The notes beneath the pieces are model-generated. The model saw only the letters and a program-made list of their open reading frames with translations, did no database searches and was not told the origin of the DNA. DNA of 64,000 nt from NCBI RefSeq assembly GCF_003813965.1, contig NZ_CP033896.1, forward strand, positions 1,054,001 to 1,118,000, given 5' to 3'. This DNA comes from Corynebacterium choanae. GTDB lineage: Bacteria; Actinomycetota; Actinomycetes; Mycobacteriales; Mycobacteriaceae. Positions 47,814 to 56,944 of the stretch are shown in pieces (position 1 is the stretch's first letter; every line of letters begins with the position of its first letter). A program made the translations under genes and the position numbers.

Positions 47814-48060
47814 CGCTTCGGGCACACCGGACGCTCGTGGGTGCAACACGCAGGCCGCGACGGTATCGTCACCCGAGCCGAAGTAGACGTCAGTGCAGAC
47901 AACGCCAAGCTTACGGGGAAAACACCGAAGAACTGCTGGACACCAACGAGTTGTTGCAGGCCGCGTCAGCGTGTTTTGTCCTTGGAACTCGGGCCAAAAC
48001 CTCGGACATGGTTCGGTTCATTGTTGCGTACCGGGATCGTTTCTTGAAGCGAGCTTATCT
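47814..48060 (+). pseudogene. Relic of an IS3-family transposase (orfA end and orfB start)
   Basis: Two frames carry consecutive IS3-like pieces. The first reads SWVQHAGRDGIVTRAEVD then ADNAKL. After a frameshift near 47917 the text continues ENTEELLDTNELLQAASACF and MVRFIVAYRDRF. In intact IS3 elements orfA ends with a leucine zipper, E-N-x-x-L-x-x-x-N-E-I-L-K-A-A-S-A-F-F, and orfB begins M-V-R-F-I-x-x-x-R-D-R-F. Only this junction is recognisable: the N-terminal HTH and the DDE domain are missing, and no terminal inverted repeats were found. It is a dead fragment. Confidence 0.65.
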
Positions 48061-48312
48061 GCCAGCGGTTCAATGCGGCGCTACCCGCCAGTGAAGGTGA
48101 AGACCAAGTTTTGGCAACCATCACCCAAACCACGAAATACTGGGAAACATGGCCAAGACTTAGGGACAACACCCGGGGTGCCGGCTACCGGTGGTGACTG
48201 CACCGCGGTGGATCAAGGTTGTGGGACTGGTGTTCCAGCCGCGTGCATTGCGTTGCCAGCTGGGCAGCTGGCGGTTTGGTCACCGCGCCCCCTTCGACGA
48301 AGATGAGTGATC
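48061..48312. other. Sequence between the IS3 relic and the MFS gene
   Basis: No gene recognised. The first part may be non-coding debris of the insertion. Confidence 0.35.
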
Positions 48313-49596
48313 ATGACCAAAGAGCATCGTCGCCGTCCACAGCAGCTTCCCCAAGAGATCTGGGTGTTGGTGACTGCAGCGTTTATTATCGCGCTCGGGT
48401 TTGGTCTTATCGCGCCGATTATTCCGCAGTTCGCGTTAAGCTTTGACGTCTCAGTTACCCTTGCCGGACTGGTGGTGAGTATTTTTGCTTTTTCGCGGCT
48501 AATATTTGCGCCAACGGCCGGCAAGCTTGTTGAGGTTATCGGTTCGCGCAAGGTGTATCTCACCGGGCTGCTCACCGTTGCGGTGGCAACTGGACTCATC
48601 GCCTGGGCGCAAACTTACTGGCAGATGCTGCTGCTACGGGGAATAGCGGGCATTGGGTCGACCATGTTTACCGTCTCGGCGGTGGGATTGATTGTGCGGA
48701 TCTCCCCGCCAGCGATTCGCGGCTATGCTTCTTCGACCTATGGCACCGCATTTCTGGTCGGTTCCGTGATCGGCCCGGTGGTGGGCGCAGCGTTGGCGCC
48801 GCTGGGTATGCGGTGGCCCTTTGCGATCTATGCTACCGCATTGTTCCTTGCTGCTGCGGTGGTGGGCTGGAAGTTGTCGAGTCAGCGACTCTACGACTTA
48901 GAACACAACACTGTGGTTGCGCCGATGACTATTCGTCAAGCGCTGCAGCATCGCGCCTATCGGGCAAGTTTGCTCAGCGGGTTTGCTAATGGGTGGACAA
49001 ACTTTGGGGTGCGTATCGCGTTGCTTCCCCTGCTTGCGGCCGCGACATTTTCCCAAGGTGCAGCCCTTGCCGGGGTGGCACTGGCAGTGTTTGCGGCCGG
49101 CAATGCGCTTGCCCTGCAAGTGGCTGGTCGTGGGGCGGACAAGTGGGGCAGAAAACCGCTGATGCTGATCGGTCTTCTGGTCAATGGTTTGATGACGATT
49201 ACCCTCGGCTGGGTTGGTAATCCTTTGTGGTTTGTGCTGGCAACTGCTGGTGCCGGGGTAGGGGCGGGGCTGTTTGTCCCGGCACAGCAGGCCACTGTGG
49301 CGGATGTGATTGGCAATGAGCGTTCCGGTGCACGGGTGTTGTCCCGTTTTCAGATGGTGCAGGATTTCGGCAGTCTGATCGGCCCTATTGCGGTTGGTCT
49401 TATTGTTGACCATGGCGGCTATTCGCTCGCGTTTGCCGTCTCCGGGGCGATGATGTTCCTGGCAGCATTAGGGTGGTTGTTGGCGCCGGAGACGATGCCT
49501 TCTCCACAGCCGGCAATGCTGTTGCCGCAAGTTGGTGCTGCCCAGCCGCAACCCCGGCAAACCATGCAACCGGGCAGTGGACACCAGCAGAAGTGA
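48313..49596 (+). CDS. MFS drug-exporter-like transporter (DHA1 type)
   Basis: A 427-residue protein with 12 predicted membrane helices. Helix 1 ends in GLIAPIIPQFA, the loop 2-3 motif is GKLVEVIGSRKVYLTG, motif C-like GSVIGPVVGAALAPLG lies in helix 5, and the second loop motif is GRGADKWGRKPLMLIG. This pattern fits the drug:H+ antiporter-1 branch. A Q/P-rich tail of about 35 residues is cytosolic. The substrate cannot be assigned. The frame starts at GTG 48307, but ATG 48313 is the simpler choice; no strong ribosome site is present. No regulator gene is adjacent. Confidence 0.85.
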   Translation: MTKEHRRRPQQLPQEIWVLVTAAFIIALGFGLIAPIIPQFALSFDVSVTLAGLVVSIFAFSRLIFAPTAGKLVEVIGSRKVYLTGLLTVAVATGLIAWAQTYWQMLLLRGIAGIGSTMFTVSAVGLIVRISPPAIRGYASSTYGTAFLVGSVIGPVVGAALAPLGMRWPFAIYATALFLAAAVVGWKLSSQRLYDLEHNTVVAPMTIRQALQHRAYRASLLSGFANGWTNFGVRIALLPLLAAATFSQGAALAGVALAVFAAGNALALQVAGRGADKWGRKPLMLIGLLVNGLMTITLGWVGNPLWFVLATAGAGVGAGLFVPAQQATVADVIGNERSGARVLSRFQMVQDFGSLIGPIAVGLIVDHGGYSLAFAVSGAMMFLAALGWLLAPETMPSPQPAMLLPQVGAAQPQPRQTMQPGSGHQQK

Positions 49597-49724
49597 TCGG
49601 TGCGGCGCCGATGGTTTCCTGCTTTGGCTACCTGGCAGGGGATTGCTGCCTGGGGATCGCTGGAGTTGTCGGCCTTGGGGGTAGTGGTTTGGCACCAGAT
49701 CGGGCTAATGGTCAGGCCGAGCAA

Positions 49725-50771
49725 TTAGCAGCCGCAGGATAACCAGCGGCGGCATACGTGTTGCGGCAGGGGGTGGGTTACCTGCACAGTGTAGATTGCG
49801 TCATCTACGCTGCCCGATTCGACCAGGGTAATTGTTCCTAGCATTTCATATTCCGCCGAGGGGGTTTCCACAGTTCCGGGTTTGCCTGCGGCAAGCAGCA
49901 AAGTTGGGGCAGTGGTCAGGTCGTCTGCCAGGGCACGGCCAAGGCGTGTATCTGCGGTGACACATTGGCCAAGGTCGAGGGAGCATTGGTGTTGGCTGAT
50001 AGCGGTGGCAACACGGCCGTTGCCGGCAAGCTGCCCTGCTTCCGGATCAATGGTGGTCACAATCATTCCGACAGTGGATTGTTCATGTTCGAAATAGTTG
50101 ATCGTCTCCGGCCAGTGAGCAAGTGACACCTGCGGGGTGCTGCTGATTGCGGAATAGAGTTCAGCCGCAGTGTAGTGGGCGTGCAGCGTCAACCCACACC
50201 AGCTTGGTGCAGCGGCGACTGGGGCAGGTTCAGTGGTTTCGGGTTGCGCGTTCATCACCGGAAGGAGACTCAGCAGGCTTGTCGCTTCAGCGACAACATC
50301 CGGTTGTGAACGCAGCATCGCCAGCGCGGCATCGATCGTGCCCGGATAGGCGACATTGTCGTATTCGTGGGGTTCTTCGGAGAAGATGAGTCCTACCAGC
50401 ATCGCAGCGGCGCGCATCTGGGATTGGGACAAGCTCGCTGCGAGCTGTGTGGAACCAAGCAGGGAAGCATACATTGCTGCCCGCTGCCCATCGTCGATAT
50501 GCAGCAGGCGGCGTAGTCGTCGAAGCAGAAATGTTTGGGTCACCATGTCGGCGTCAACTGGGCTGGCAAGTCCGCAGCGGTAGCGCCAGCTCGTAAACGA
50601 ATCTGGATATTCCTCCGGGGTTGCGGTAGGAGCAATCACTCCAGGTGCACGGTAAAGATCGGCCAGGGTGATGGATGTGTGCTGCACAAAGGTGGAAAGA
50701 TCCGCGGTGGGATGATGGGTGAGCAGATCAGCAGGTGACTGTTGGCGCTGAGGAAGAGAAAAATCGAACAT
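49725..50771 (-). CDS. Stand-alone DUF3427-like protein, paralogue 1
   Basis: A 348-residue protein. The first half (DLSTFVQHTSITLADLYRAPG; a Trp-Arg segment; LLRRLRRLLHIDD) resembles the stretch after the motor of DUF3427 superfamily-2 helicases. The second half has LTLHAHYTAAEL, then AEYEMLGTITLVESG and a final HPLPQ segment, matching the order of DUF3427 landmarks (H-x-x-Y-T-x-x-E; Y-x-x-L-G-x-x-x-Y; P-x-P). No Walker or helicase motif is present, so it is not an enzyme of that type by itself. The protein ends WLSCGC, identical to the tail of its upstream paralogue. The SCGC end may bind metal or form a disulfide (inference). Start is ATG 50771; the ribosome site is weak. Confidence 0.7.
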   Translation of the reverse strand: MFDFSLPQRQQSPADLLTHHPTADLSTFVQHTSITLADLYRAPGVIAPTATPEEYPDSFTSWRYRCGLASPVDADMVTQTFLLRRLRRLLHIDDGQRAAMYASLLGSTQLAASLSQSQMRAAAMLVGLIFSEEPHEYDNVAYPGTIDAALAMLRSQPDVVAEATSLLSLLPVMNAQPETTEPAPVAAAPSWCGLTLHAHYTAAELYSAISSTPQVSLAHWPETINYFEHEQSTVGMIVTTIDPEAGQLAGNGRVATAISQHQCSLDLGQCVTADTRLGRALADDLTTAPTLLLAAGKPGTVETPSAEYEMLGTITLVESGSVDDAIYTVQVTHPLPQHVCRRWLSCGC

Positions 50772-51185
50772 TATCGAGTCGCTATGTTGCGTGCTTCTTG
50801 TGCACGGTCATACAGGAAGAAAACCCTACAGAGTTGCATGCAGCCAGTGCCGACTATCGCCGCCAGCAAACAATGGTGGCGGGTGCCGGGCACACACCCG
50901 TCATGCACCTGACTGGTAGCGAACTTCGACCCGCTGGTACTGCGGTAGTGTGCTAGTGCTGCTGTTGATTCATTCTACGGCGCCACCACTGCAGATGGGA
51001 GCAGATTTTCTACCCTATGGACGAGTAGTGGGTCACATCCCAGTCGCTGCCGGAAGAGGTGATGCTACACAAAAACAACACAGTGTCGCCGAGGCTTATC
51101 GGCTCACGCTGTTGGCTGAAACTTGCGGTGCCAGCGTTGCTGTTGCGGATGGAAAAGCAGGCGATGGTGGTCACTGCAGTGTTCT
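50772..51185. other. Gap between the two DUF3427-like genes
   Basis: About 410 bases on the same strand between the paralogues, with no third gene or terminator recognised; they may or may not be co-transcribed. Confidence 0.45.
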
Positions 51186-52250
51186 CTAGCAGCCGCAGGA
51201 AAGCCAATCGGACACCAGCGAGGTGGGCATCGGTTTTTCCAAGGCGAAATGCAACTCGGGAACCTCGCCCTCGTGAAAAGAGCGATAGCGCATCGGGCCT
51301 AACATGAGATAGCCAGAGGTGGTAAGATTCGGCGGCCGAACTGCACCAATAATCGCCAGGCCGGCAGCAGTATGGGCTTGAACCCGGGCCAGCAGTGATT
51401 CCCAATCTTCTGTTTCAGGGGGAGCCCAGCTCAACATCAACGGGGTGATTGCCCGGGTTGGTTTCGCAGCTTGGCTCGCAGGGCTGTTGGCACCTACCTG
51501 GCGGGTTTGTAAATCCGCCACACCTAAACACACCTGCCCATGGTTGAGCAATGTTGGCACCGCGCTAATCGTGGTGGAAAGCGCCGTGCTCAGGGGGGAT
51601 TCATCGAGCGCAACAACCAGCTCAATCGGCTGATAGGTGGCGTGATAGCGCAGCATGCCGTGGCCGAAGGGTTCATCAATTGCCGCATAATGATATTTGT
51701 GCTGCAGCGTCGACGCCGCAAACAGATTCGTCAGCTCACGATGGAACTGTGGATAGGAGCGAATCACCGCCAACAGCCCGTCAATATCGTCCACATCACA
51801 ACGGGCATCAAGATCCCCTGGTGCACGATCATAAATCGGTGACGGGGTCAGCAGCAGGCCAAGCATCATGCGAGTGGCGCATTGCAGCATGGGATCCATG
51901 TCGTCATAGGCCAGGCCGTGCGGATCAGCAACCATCTCATAGGCTTGGGCACGAACCATATCCCCCACATGCATGAGACGATGCGCCCGCAAGAGGAGGG
52001 AAGTTTCAGTCGGATCAGGGGTTTCCGGGGCGTCAATCAGCCCTGCCTCCCGGAGGCGATGAGTCCACGACGTTGGCCACAGATTTCCGCCAACAGTAGG
52101 GTTATCGTCGCTAAACGCCCCAAAAGAGCGGTACACCATCGCCAACGGATACGAACTGCGTTTTAAGAAGTCACTAAGGTCGGTGGTGCCGTGCTGCGCG
52201 ACCCGATCGCGCACATGAGCATCAGACAGCTCATCAAAGATCATCGGCAT
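51186..52250 (-). CDS. Stand-alone DUF3427-like protein, paralogue 2
   Basis: A 354-residue paralogue of the next gene downstream. Shared features in order: DLSDFLKRSSYPLAMVYRS, SWTHRLREAGL, LLLRAHRLMHVGD, the LGLLL helix and RYHATYQPIELVVAL. The end, YLMLGPMRYRSFHEGEVPEL then FALEKPMP, is close to the DUF3427 consensus ending (Y-x-F-L-G-P-x-x-Y-x-S-H-E-G, W-R-L-E-H-P-M-P). The terminal WLSCGC is identical to that of the paralogue. No ATPase or nuclease motif is present. The Met at residue 3 is an alternative start and gives M-I-F-D, closer to the M-F-D start of paralogue 1. Function unknown. Confidence 0.72.
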   Translation of the reverse strand: MPMIFDELSDAHVRDRVAQHGTTDLSDFLKRSSYPLAMVYRSFGAFSDDNPTVGGNLWPTSWTHRLREAGLIDAPETPDPTETSLLLRAHRLMHVGDMVRAQAYEMVADPHGLAYDDMDPMLQCATRMMLGLLLTPSPIYDRAPGDLDARCDVDDIDGLLAVIRSYPQFHRELTNLFAASTLQHKYHYAAIDEPFGHGMLRYHATYQPIELVVALDESPLSTALSTTISAVPTLLNHGQVCLGVADLQTRQVGANSPASQAAKPTRAITPLMLSWAPPETEDWESLLARVQAHTAAGLAIIGAVRPPNLTTSGYLMLGPMRYRSFHEGEVPELHFALEKPMPTSLVSDWLSCGC

Positions 52251-53426
52251 GAAGCTTCACGACACTTTCGTAACATGGTGGCAGCGGCGCAACAGGCCGG
52301 CCGTTAGCCACCGGAGTCAACATCGCCCGGCGAAGACGTTGCCACCACTGTAACACTGGGCAAACAGCAAACGATAATCCTTTATTTTGTTGCTCAACCC
52401 GTGGTGATGTGGTGGTTTGTTACAGTGCAGGCTCGCTGATCACCGCAACGCAACCGGTGGGGAGGACAAATGTGGTCTTGTGCCACGATTCGGCCTGCTG
52501 TTTAGCAAGTCGGTGCGGCGACAACGGTGGGGGTAGTGACAATTTGGGCAGGTAGCCCCGGAATCTGCAGTGACGGAAACATAGTTGTGCCACGCGGTGT
52601 CGGCAAGGTAGTCTCACTGACGCACCTCGAAACAGGTCAACCCGTCTGCTTGTGATAAGCGGCAGTAGGCAATGTTTGGGTGCATGTTGATTCTCACAAT
52701 ATTGACAAGACGGTGTAGTTGCCCGTCTGCAATGGAATTCATACAAGATTCATCCTTGTGCTTCCCTAGAACAGTGCCGCCGATGCGGCTGCACTCAGCG
52801 CCGGCGTCAGTACGCCCCGCGAAACGTTGGTTTTCACAACAGCCCTCAAAAGGAAGCAGTATCGCAGCAACCACTACAGGTATTGCACCTGGTGACGAGT
52901 TGCTGCACCGGCACGGATGGCAGCGTATGCGAACCGTGTAGATAGTCAAACCCACAGCACTGCTGTGGTCACCTTGTACACCACCCCCAGCACCACAGCG
53001 TGCCGCGGGTGTTGCGACAGCGTCGGTCGGTGAAGAATCATCAACAGCTACCGCACACTGGAAATTGTTGCGCACATTGCAGCAACAACACAGCGTACAA
53101 GCGGTGACCATCGGGAACGTCGACAACACCATGTTGTCACCTGGCGCCCCGATGCATGAGATGTGGATTGAGTGCCGAATAGCAATGGGTTTTCCGGCAC
53201 GCTGCTCACCACCCAACACCCCAACCTCGTATCATCCCGCATGTCTGCGGCGCGACCTGCTCGGATTCTAGAGCAGGCTCGAAGATGCCACGAGCAAAAC
53301 CGCACACTGTGGTAACTCAGGTGCACCGGTGTTGAGAAGGCAACAGCACTACTGTGGAAAGTTTTCCCCGCAGCGCCAAGCCAGAGCAGTAACTGAGCAA
53401 AAGATTTTTGAATGAGGGACGCGCGT
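52251..53426. other. 1.2 kb gap upstream of the DEAD-box helicase
   Basis: The longest clean gap next to a well-expressed gene. No protein-like frame is present; the minus-strand frames over it and over the helicase start are Cys/Ser/His-rich artefacts. DEAD-box genes of the cold-shock type often have long structured leaders, so a regulatory 5' leader is plausible here but not demonstrated. Confidence 0.5.
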
Positions 53427-55691
53427 ATGGACGCCGATAACCAGCAGGGTTTACAAGACAATACAAACACCAACGAGAACGACGGTGTGATGAAGCTGGA
53501 AGATGTACTGGGTACCACTGCAGCAGCATTATCTTCGGAAGAAGGTGCACTGCTAGCAGAAGACAACACCATCAGCAGTGACGACAACGCTGAACAAGCA
53601 CACGACACGGACGAAGCAGCGGTGGACGAGACCAGCACCGAAGAACCGGGTATTGCTGAAGAAACCGAAACCGCAGCAACCGTAGACACCGCCGCCGCTG
53701 AATCCGGCGATGCACAGACAAACGAAGACAACGATGACAACGCCGACGATTCCGCCGACGAACACGGCTTCGCCGGGCTGGGGTTGCCCGAGCAGCTCCT
53801 CGCAGCAATTAAAAAAGTAGGTTTCGAACAGCCTTCCGCAATCCAAGCGGCCACCATCCCGCTGCTTACCGCCGGTGAAGATGTTGTCGGCTTGGCACAA
53901 ACCGGTACCGGCAAAACCGCTGCATTCGCGCTACCTATCCTCGCCGGAATTGACCCCCAGCAGAAAAAACCACAAGCCCTCGTGCTTGCCCCCACCCGCG
54001 AACTTGCCCTCCAGGTAGCCGACTCCTTCCAGTCGTTTGCCGACCATCTTGGGCGAATCAACGTGCTGCCAATCTACGGTGGGCAAGCCTACGGCAACCA
54101 GCTTGCCGGATTGCGCCGCGGCGCCCACATTGTGGTCGGTACCCCAGGGCGTGTCATTGACCACCTGAAAAAGGGCTCCCTCGACATCTCTGAACTGCGC
54201 TACATGGTGCTCGACGAAGCCGACGAGATGCTCAACATGGGCTTCCAAGAAGACGTCGAAACCATTCTCGCGGAAACCCCCGAAACCAAACAGGTTGCAC
54301 TCTTCTCAGCCACCATGCCACAAGGCATCCGGCGGATCGCAAAAACCTATCTTAACGATCCACAAGAAGTTACGGTCAAAGCAACCACCCGCACCGCAAC
54401 CAACATCACACAGCGCTACCTGCACGTTGCCCACCGCAACAAGCTCGACGCGCTCACCCGGATCCTCGAAGTCACCGAGATGGACGGCATGATCATGTTC
54501 GTCCGCACCAAGCATGAAACAGAAGAACTCGCCGAGAAACTGCGTGCCCGCGGATTCTCCGCCGCCGCAATCAATGGCGACATTCCGCAGAACCTGCGGG
54601 AACGCACCGTCGAACAACTCAAAGACGGCCGTCTCGACATTCTTGTCGCAACCGATGTTGCCGCCCGCGGCCTCGACGTGGAACGCATCTCGCACGTCTT
54701 CAACTTTGACATCCCCAACGATGTCGAATCCTATGTGCACCGCATCGGCCGCACCGGGCGCGCCGGGCGCACCGGTGAAGCGATCCTGTTTGTTACTCCT
54801 CGTGAGAAGCGCATGCTGCGCTCTATTGAGCGGGCAACCAAAGCAACCCTCGAAGAGATGGATTTGCCGACCATCGATGAAGTAAACGAATCGCGGGCTG
54901 GCCGGTTTAAAGATCAAATCACCGAAGCGCTCGAAGATGAGCGGGTGGCACTTTTCCGCAAACTGGTGAAATCCTACGCGGATGAACACGACGTGCCGCT
55001 GGAAGATGTGGCTGCAGCATTAGCCGTGCAGTCCCAGTCTGAGGGTGACTTCTTTATGAAACCGGAACCGAAGCGGGAACGCCGCGACCGGGATCGTGAT
55101 TTTGATGATCGCGGCGGACGTGATCGTGGCTTCGGTGGCCGTGACCGTGACCGTGATCGTGGTCCGCGTCGTGGCGGCCGCCCTGATCGTGATGATCTCA
55201 CCGTGTACCGGATTCGGGTTGGTAAACGGCAAGGTGTCGGTCCGGGTGCCATTGTGGGTGCCCTGGCCAACGAAGGTGGTCTGTCGAATAAAGACTTCGG
55301 CCGCATCACGATCAACGGTGATCATTCCCTCGTGGAACTGCCCGTCGATCTGGGTAAAGAGGTGTTTGATCGTCTCAGCGACACCCGGATCTCTGGTCAG
55401 CTCATTGAGATTGAACACGCACCACATGCCAACATTGAGGATCGGGAATTTGGCGGTCGCGGTGGTAATCGTGGCGGCCGGGGACGCTTCGGTGGTGGCC
55501 GGGGACGCTTCGATCGGGATGATCGCGACGACCGGGGTGGCCGGGGCGGTCGGGGTGGCCGTGGTGGCCGCTTCGAGCGCGACGACCGTGGTGGACGTGG
55601 CCGGTTCGACCGTGATGACCGGGGTGGTCGCGGTGGTCGCGGACGTTTCGACCGGGATGATCGCGGTGGCCGGGGCGGCTGGCGCGACTAA
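53427..55691 (+). CDS. deaD: DEAD-box RNA helicase (DeaD/CsdA type)
   Basis: A 754-residue ATP-dependent RNA helicase acting in ribosome assembly and RNA turnover. A highly acidic extension of about 110 residues precedes the Q motif GFEQPSAIQAATIP. Motif I is AQTGTGKTA, Ia PTRELALQ, II DEADE, III SAT and VI HRIGRTGRAGR. After the core comes a DbpA-type RNA-binding fold (VYRIRVGKRQGVGPGAIVGA). The tail is a long RGG/RDD-rich disordered region, which binds RNA non-specifically and can promote condensates. ATG 53427 has GAGGGAC upstream, better than ATG 53412. A perfect terminator follows. The isolated position suggests a single-gene transcript. Confidence 0.95.
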   Translation: MDADNQQGLQDNTNTNENDGVMKLEDVLGTTAAALSSEEGALLAEDNTISSDDNAEQAHDTDEAAVDETSTEEPGIAEETETAATVDTAAAESGDAQTNEDNDDNADDSADEHGFAGLGLPEQLLAAIKKVGFEQPSAIQAATIPLLTAGEDVVGLAQTGTGKTAAFALPILAGIDPQQKKPQALVLAPTRELALQVADSFQSFADHLGRINVLPIYGGQAYGNQLAGLRRGAHIVVGTPGRVIDHLKKGSLDISELRYMVLDEADEMLNMGFQEDVETILAETPETKQVALFSATMPQGIRRIAKTYLNDPQEVTVKATTRTATNITQRYLHVAHRNKLDALTRILEVTEMDGMIMFVRTKHETEELAEKLRARGFSAAAINGDIPQNLRERTVEQLKDGRLDILVATDVAARGLDVERISHVFNFDIPNDVESYVHRIGRTGRAGRTGEAILFVTPREKRMLRSIERATKATLEEMDLPTIDEVNESRAGRFKDQITEALEDERVALFRKLVKSYADEHDVPLEDVAAALAVQSQSEGDFFMKPEPKRERRDRDRDFDDRGGRDRGFGGRDRDRDRGPRRGGRPDRDDLTVYRIRVGKRQGVGPGAIVGALANEGGLSNKDFGRITINGDHSLVELPVDLGKEVFDRLSDTRISGQLIEIEHAPHANIEDREFGGRGGNRGGRGRFGGGRGRFDRDDRDDRGGRGGRGGRGGRFERDDRGGRGRFDRDDRGGRGGRGRFDRDDRGGRGGWRD

Positions 55692-55842
55692 CCTCCATAA
55701 ACCAGCGCACTGGTAAGTCTCACATTGTTAAGTAGATGCCGGTTGGTTTTTCAGTCAGCAACTGAGAACTTGACCGGCATTTCCAGTAGCTGCTTTGACG
55801 CAGCAATCCCTGGGCAGGATGCTTGCTGCTGAACACGCCTGC

Positions 55843-55874
55843 GGGGCGCACCTTGAATAAGGTGCGCCCCTTTT
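55843..55874 (+). terminator. Rho-independent terminator after deaD
   Basis: GGGGCGCACCTT (55843-55854) pairs perfectly with 55859-55870 through a 4-base loop, followed by TTTT. Confidence 0.92.
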
Positions 55875-56047
55875 GGTGTCCCTCCGGTGGGGTTTGCGGC
55901 TTGGGACTTGGGTTTTTGGTGACACCGAATGTGCCCCACAGCATCACCGGGGTGGTAGCTGAAGCTGCCCCAAGTGGAATCCTGAACCGTGGTCGACTGT
56001 TGATTCCTAGCAGCGGGTAAATCTGCTGGAACCTAACCATGAGTAAA

Positions 56048-56079
56048 CCCGCTGTGCACTGCAATAACTGCACAGCGGG
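56048..56079 (-). terminator. Hairpin after the four-helix membrane protein gene
   Basis: CCCGCTGTGCA (56048-56058) pairs with TGCACAGCGGG (56069-56079). On the minus strand it ends in GGGTTTAC and lies about 130 bases beyond the stop. Confidence 0.55.
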
Positions 56080-56211
56080 CAAGGGGGAATAGTGTGTTTG
56101 ATCTTGGATGCTGGTGCGACATGCACCATGTGGCTACTGGAAGGTGTCAACCAGTGCAGCCGCGGGTTGGTGTTCCATGCCGCATCCAGGCCAGAAAACC
56201 ACCGAATACGC

Positions 56212-56694
56212 CTAGTGGATGACCATCAACACGGCGCTGATAAGCCACAGCAGGTTGAACACGCCACCACCGATGGTGACTTTTTTCAGCAGAGCAGTGG
56301 TGTTGACGGTTGCGTCAGCCGCAGTGACTGGATCCATGTCTGGATCACCGGCGCCAATAGCCTGCGCAAACTTTCGCTGCGCTGGAACAACCAGCAGCAG
56401 CAAAACCAGCCAGGCCACAACAGACAGCGCAATCGCCGCATGGAATCGCGGCTGCTGGAAATAGGCTGGTTCGATAAACATGATCCCCAAACCTAATGCG
56501 GGCACCAACAGTGACAGCAGGGCGTAGGTGCGGCTGATTGCTAGCAGCACTTGTAGGCCGCCGTGGCTCGGGGAGGCGGGAGTTGCGGCCAGCGCAGCTT
56601 TACCGATGCGGGGGAACAGCGACACTGCCACCGTCACCGGGCCGATAAATAGCAGTGCGGTGACAACGTGCAGGATAAGCACAAGATTATTCAT
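56212..56694 (-). CDS. Small four-helix membrane protein
   Basis: A 160-residue protein with four hydrophobic helices: LVLILHVVTALLFIGPVTVA, a Leu/Ala-rich second (TYALLSLLVPALGLGIMFIE), AIALSVVAWLVLLLLVVPAQ and a C-terminal GGVFNLLWLISAVLMVIH. The layout resembles DUF2269-type integral membrane proteins common in actinobacteria, none with a known role. The loop before helix 4 is acidic (GAGDPDMDP). ATG 56694 is chosen because the hydrophobic segment begins directly after it; the frame continues to 56742 with a Lys-rich stretch. The gene is isolated from its neighbours by hairpins and gaps. Confidence 0.68.
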   Translation of the reverse strand: MNNLVLILHVVTALLFIGPVTVAVSLFPRIGKAALAATPASPSHGGLQVLLAISRTYALLSLLVPALGLGIMFIEPAYFQQPRFHAAIALSVVAWLVLLLLVVPAQRKFAQAIGAGDPDMDPVTAADATVNTTALLKKVTIGGGVFNLLWLISAVLMVIH

Positions 56695-56944
56695 AAAGTA
56701 GGAATTCTTTTTCTTCGATGCAAACACGACCGCTGGAAGCACACCAACAACAGGCCAGCGTCAGGGTGATGCTGCCTAGGCATATGCTGCAGCGCTGCCG
56801 GATTTGCACTACGAGGTCAGGATGGAAAACACGACGGTCGGGCGTCAGCGTGGACAGATCCAATGCTTGCCCGCCTGCAAGAGCAGCACAGCTTTTTCAA
56901 AGACGACACTTCGAATAAGCGTTGTCCTTGCCGCTGTGATCTGG

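Noticed and set aside
53048..54061. A 337-codon minus-strand open frame opposite the start of deaD
   Set aside because: It is antisense to clear DEAD-box coding sequence, its text is Ser/Cys/Ala-rich without domains, and it mirrors the acidic codons of the helicase N-terminus.
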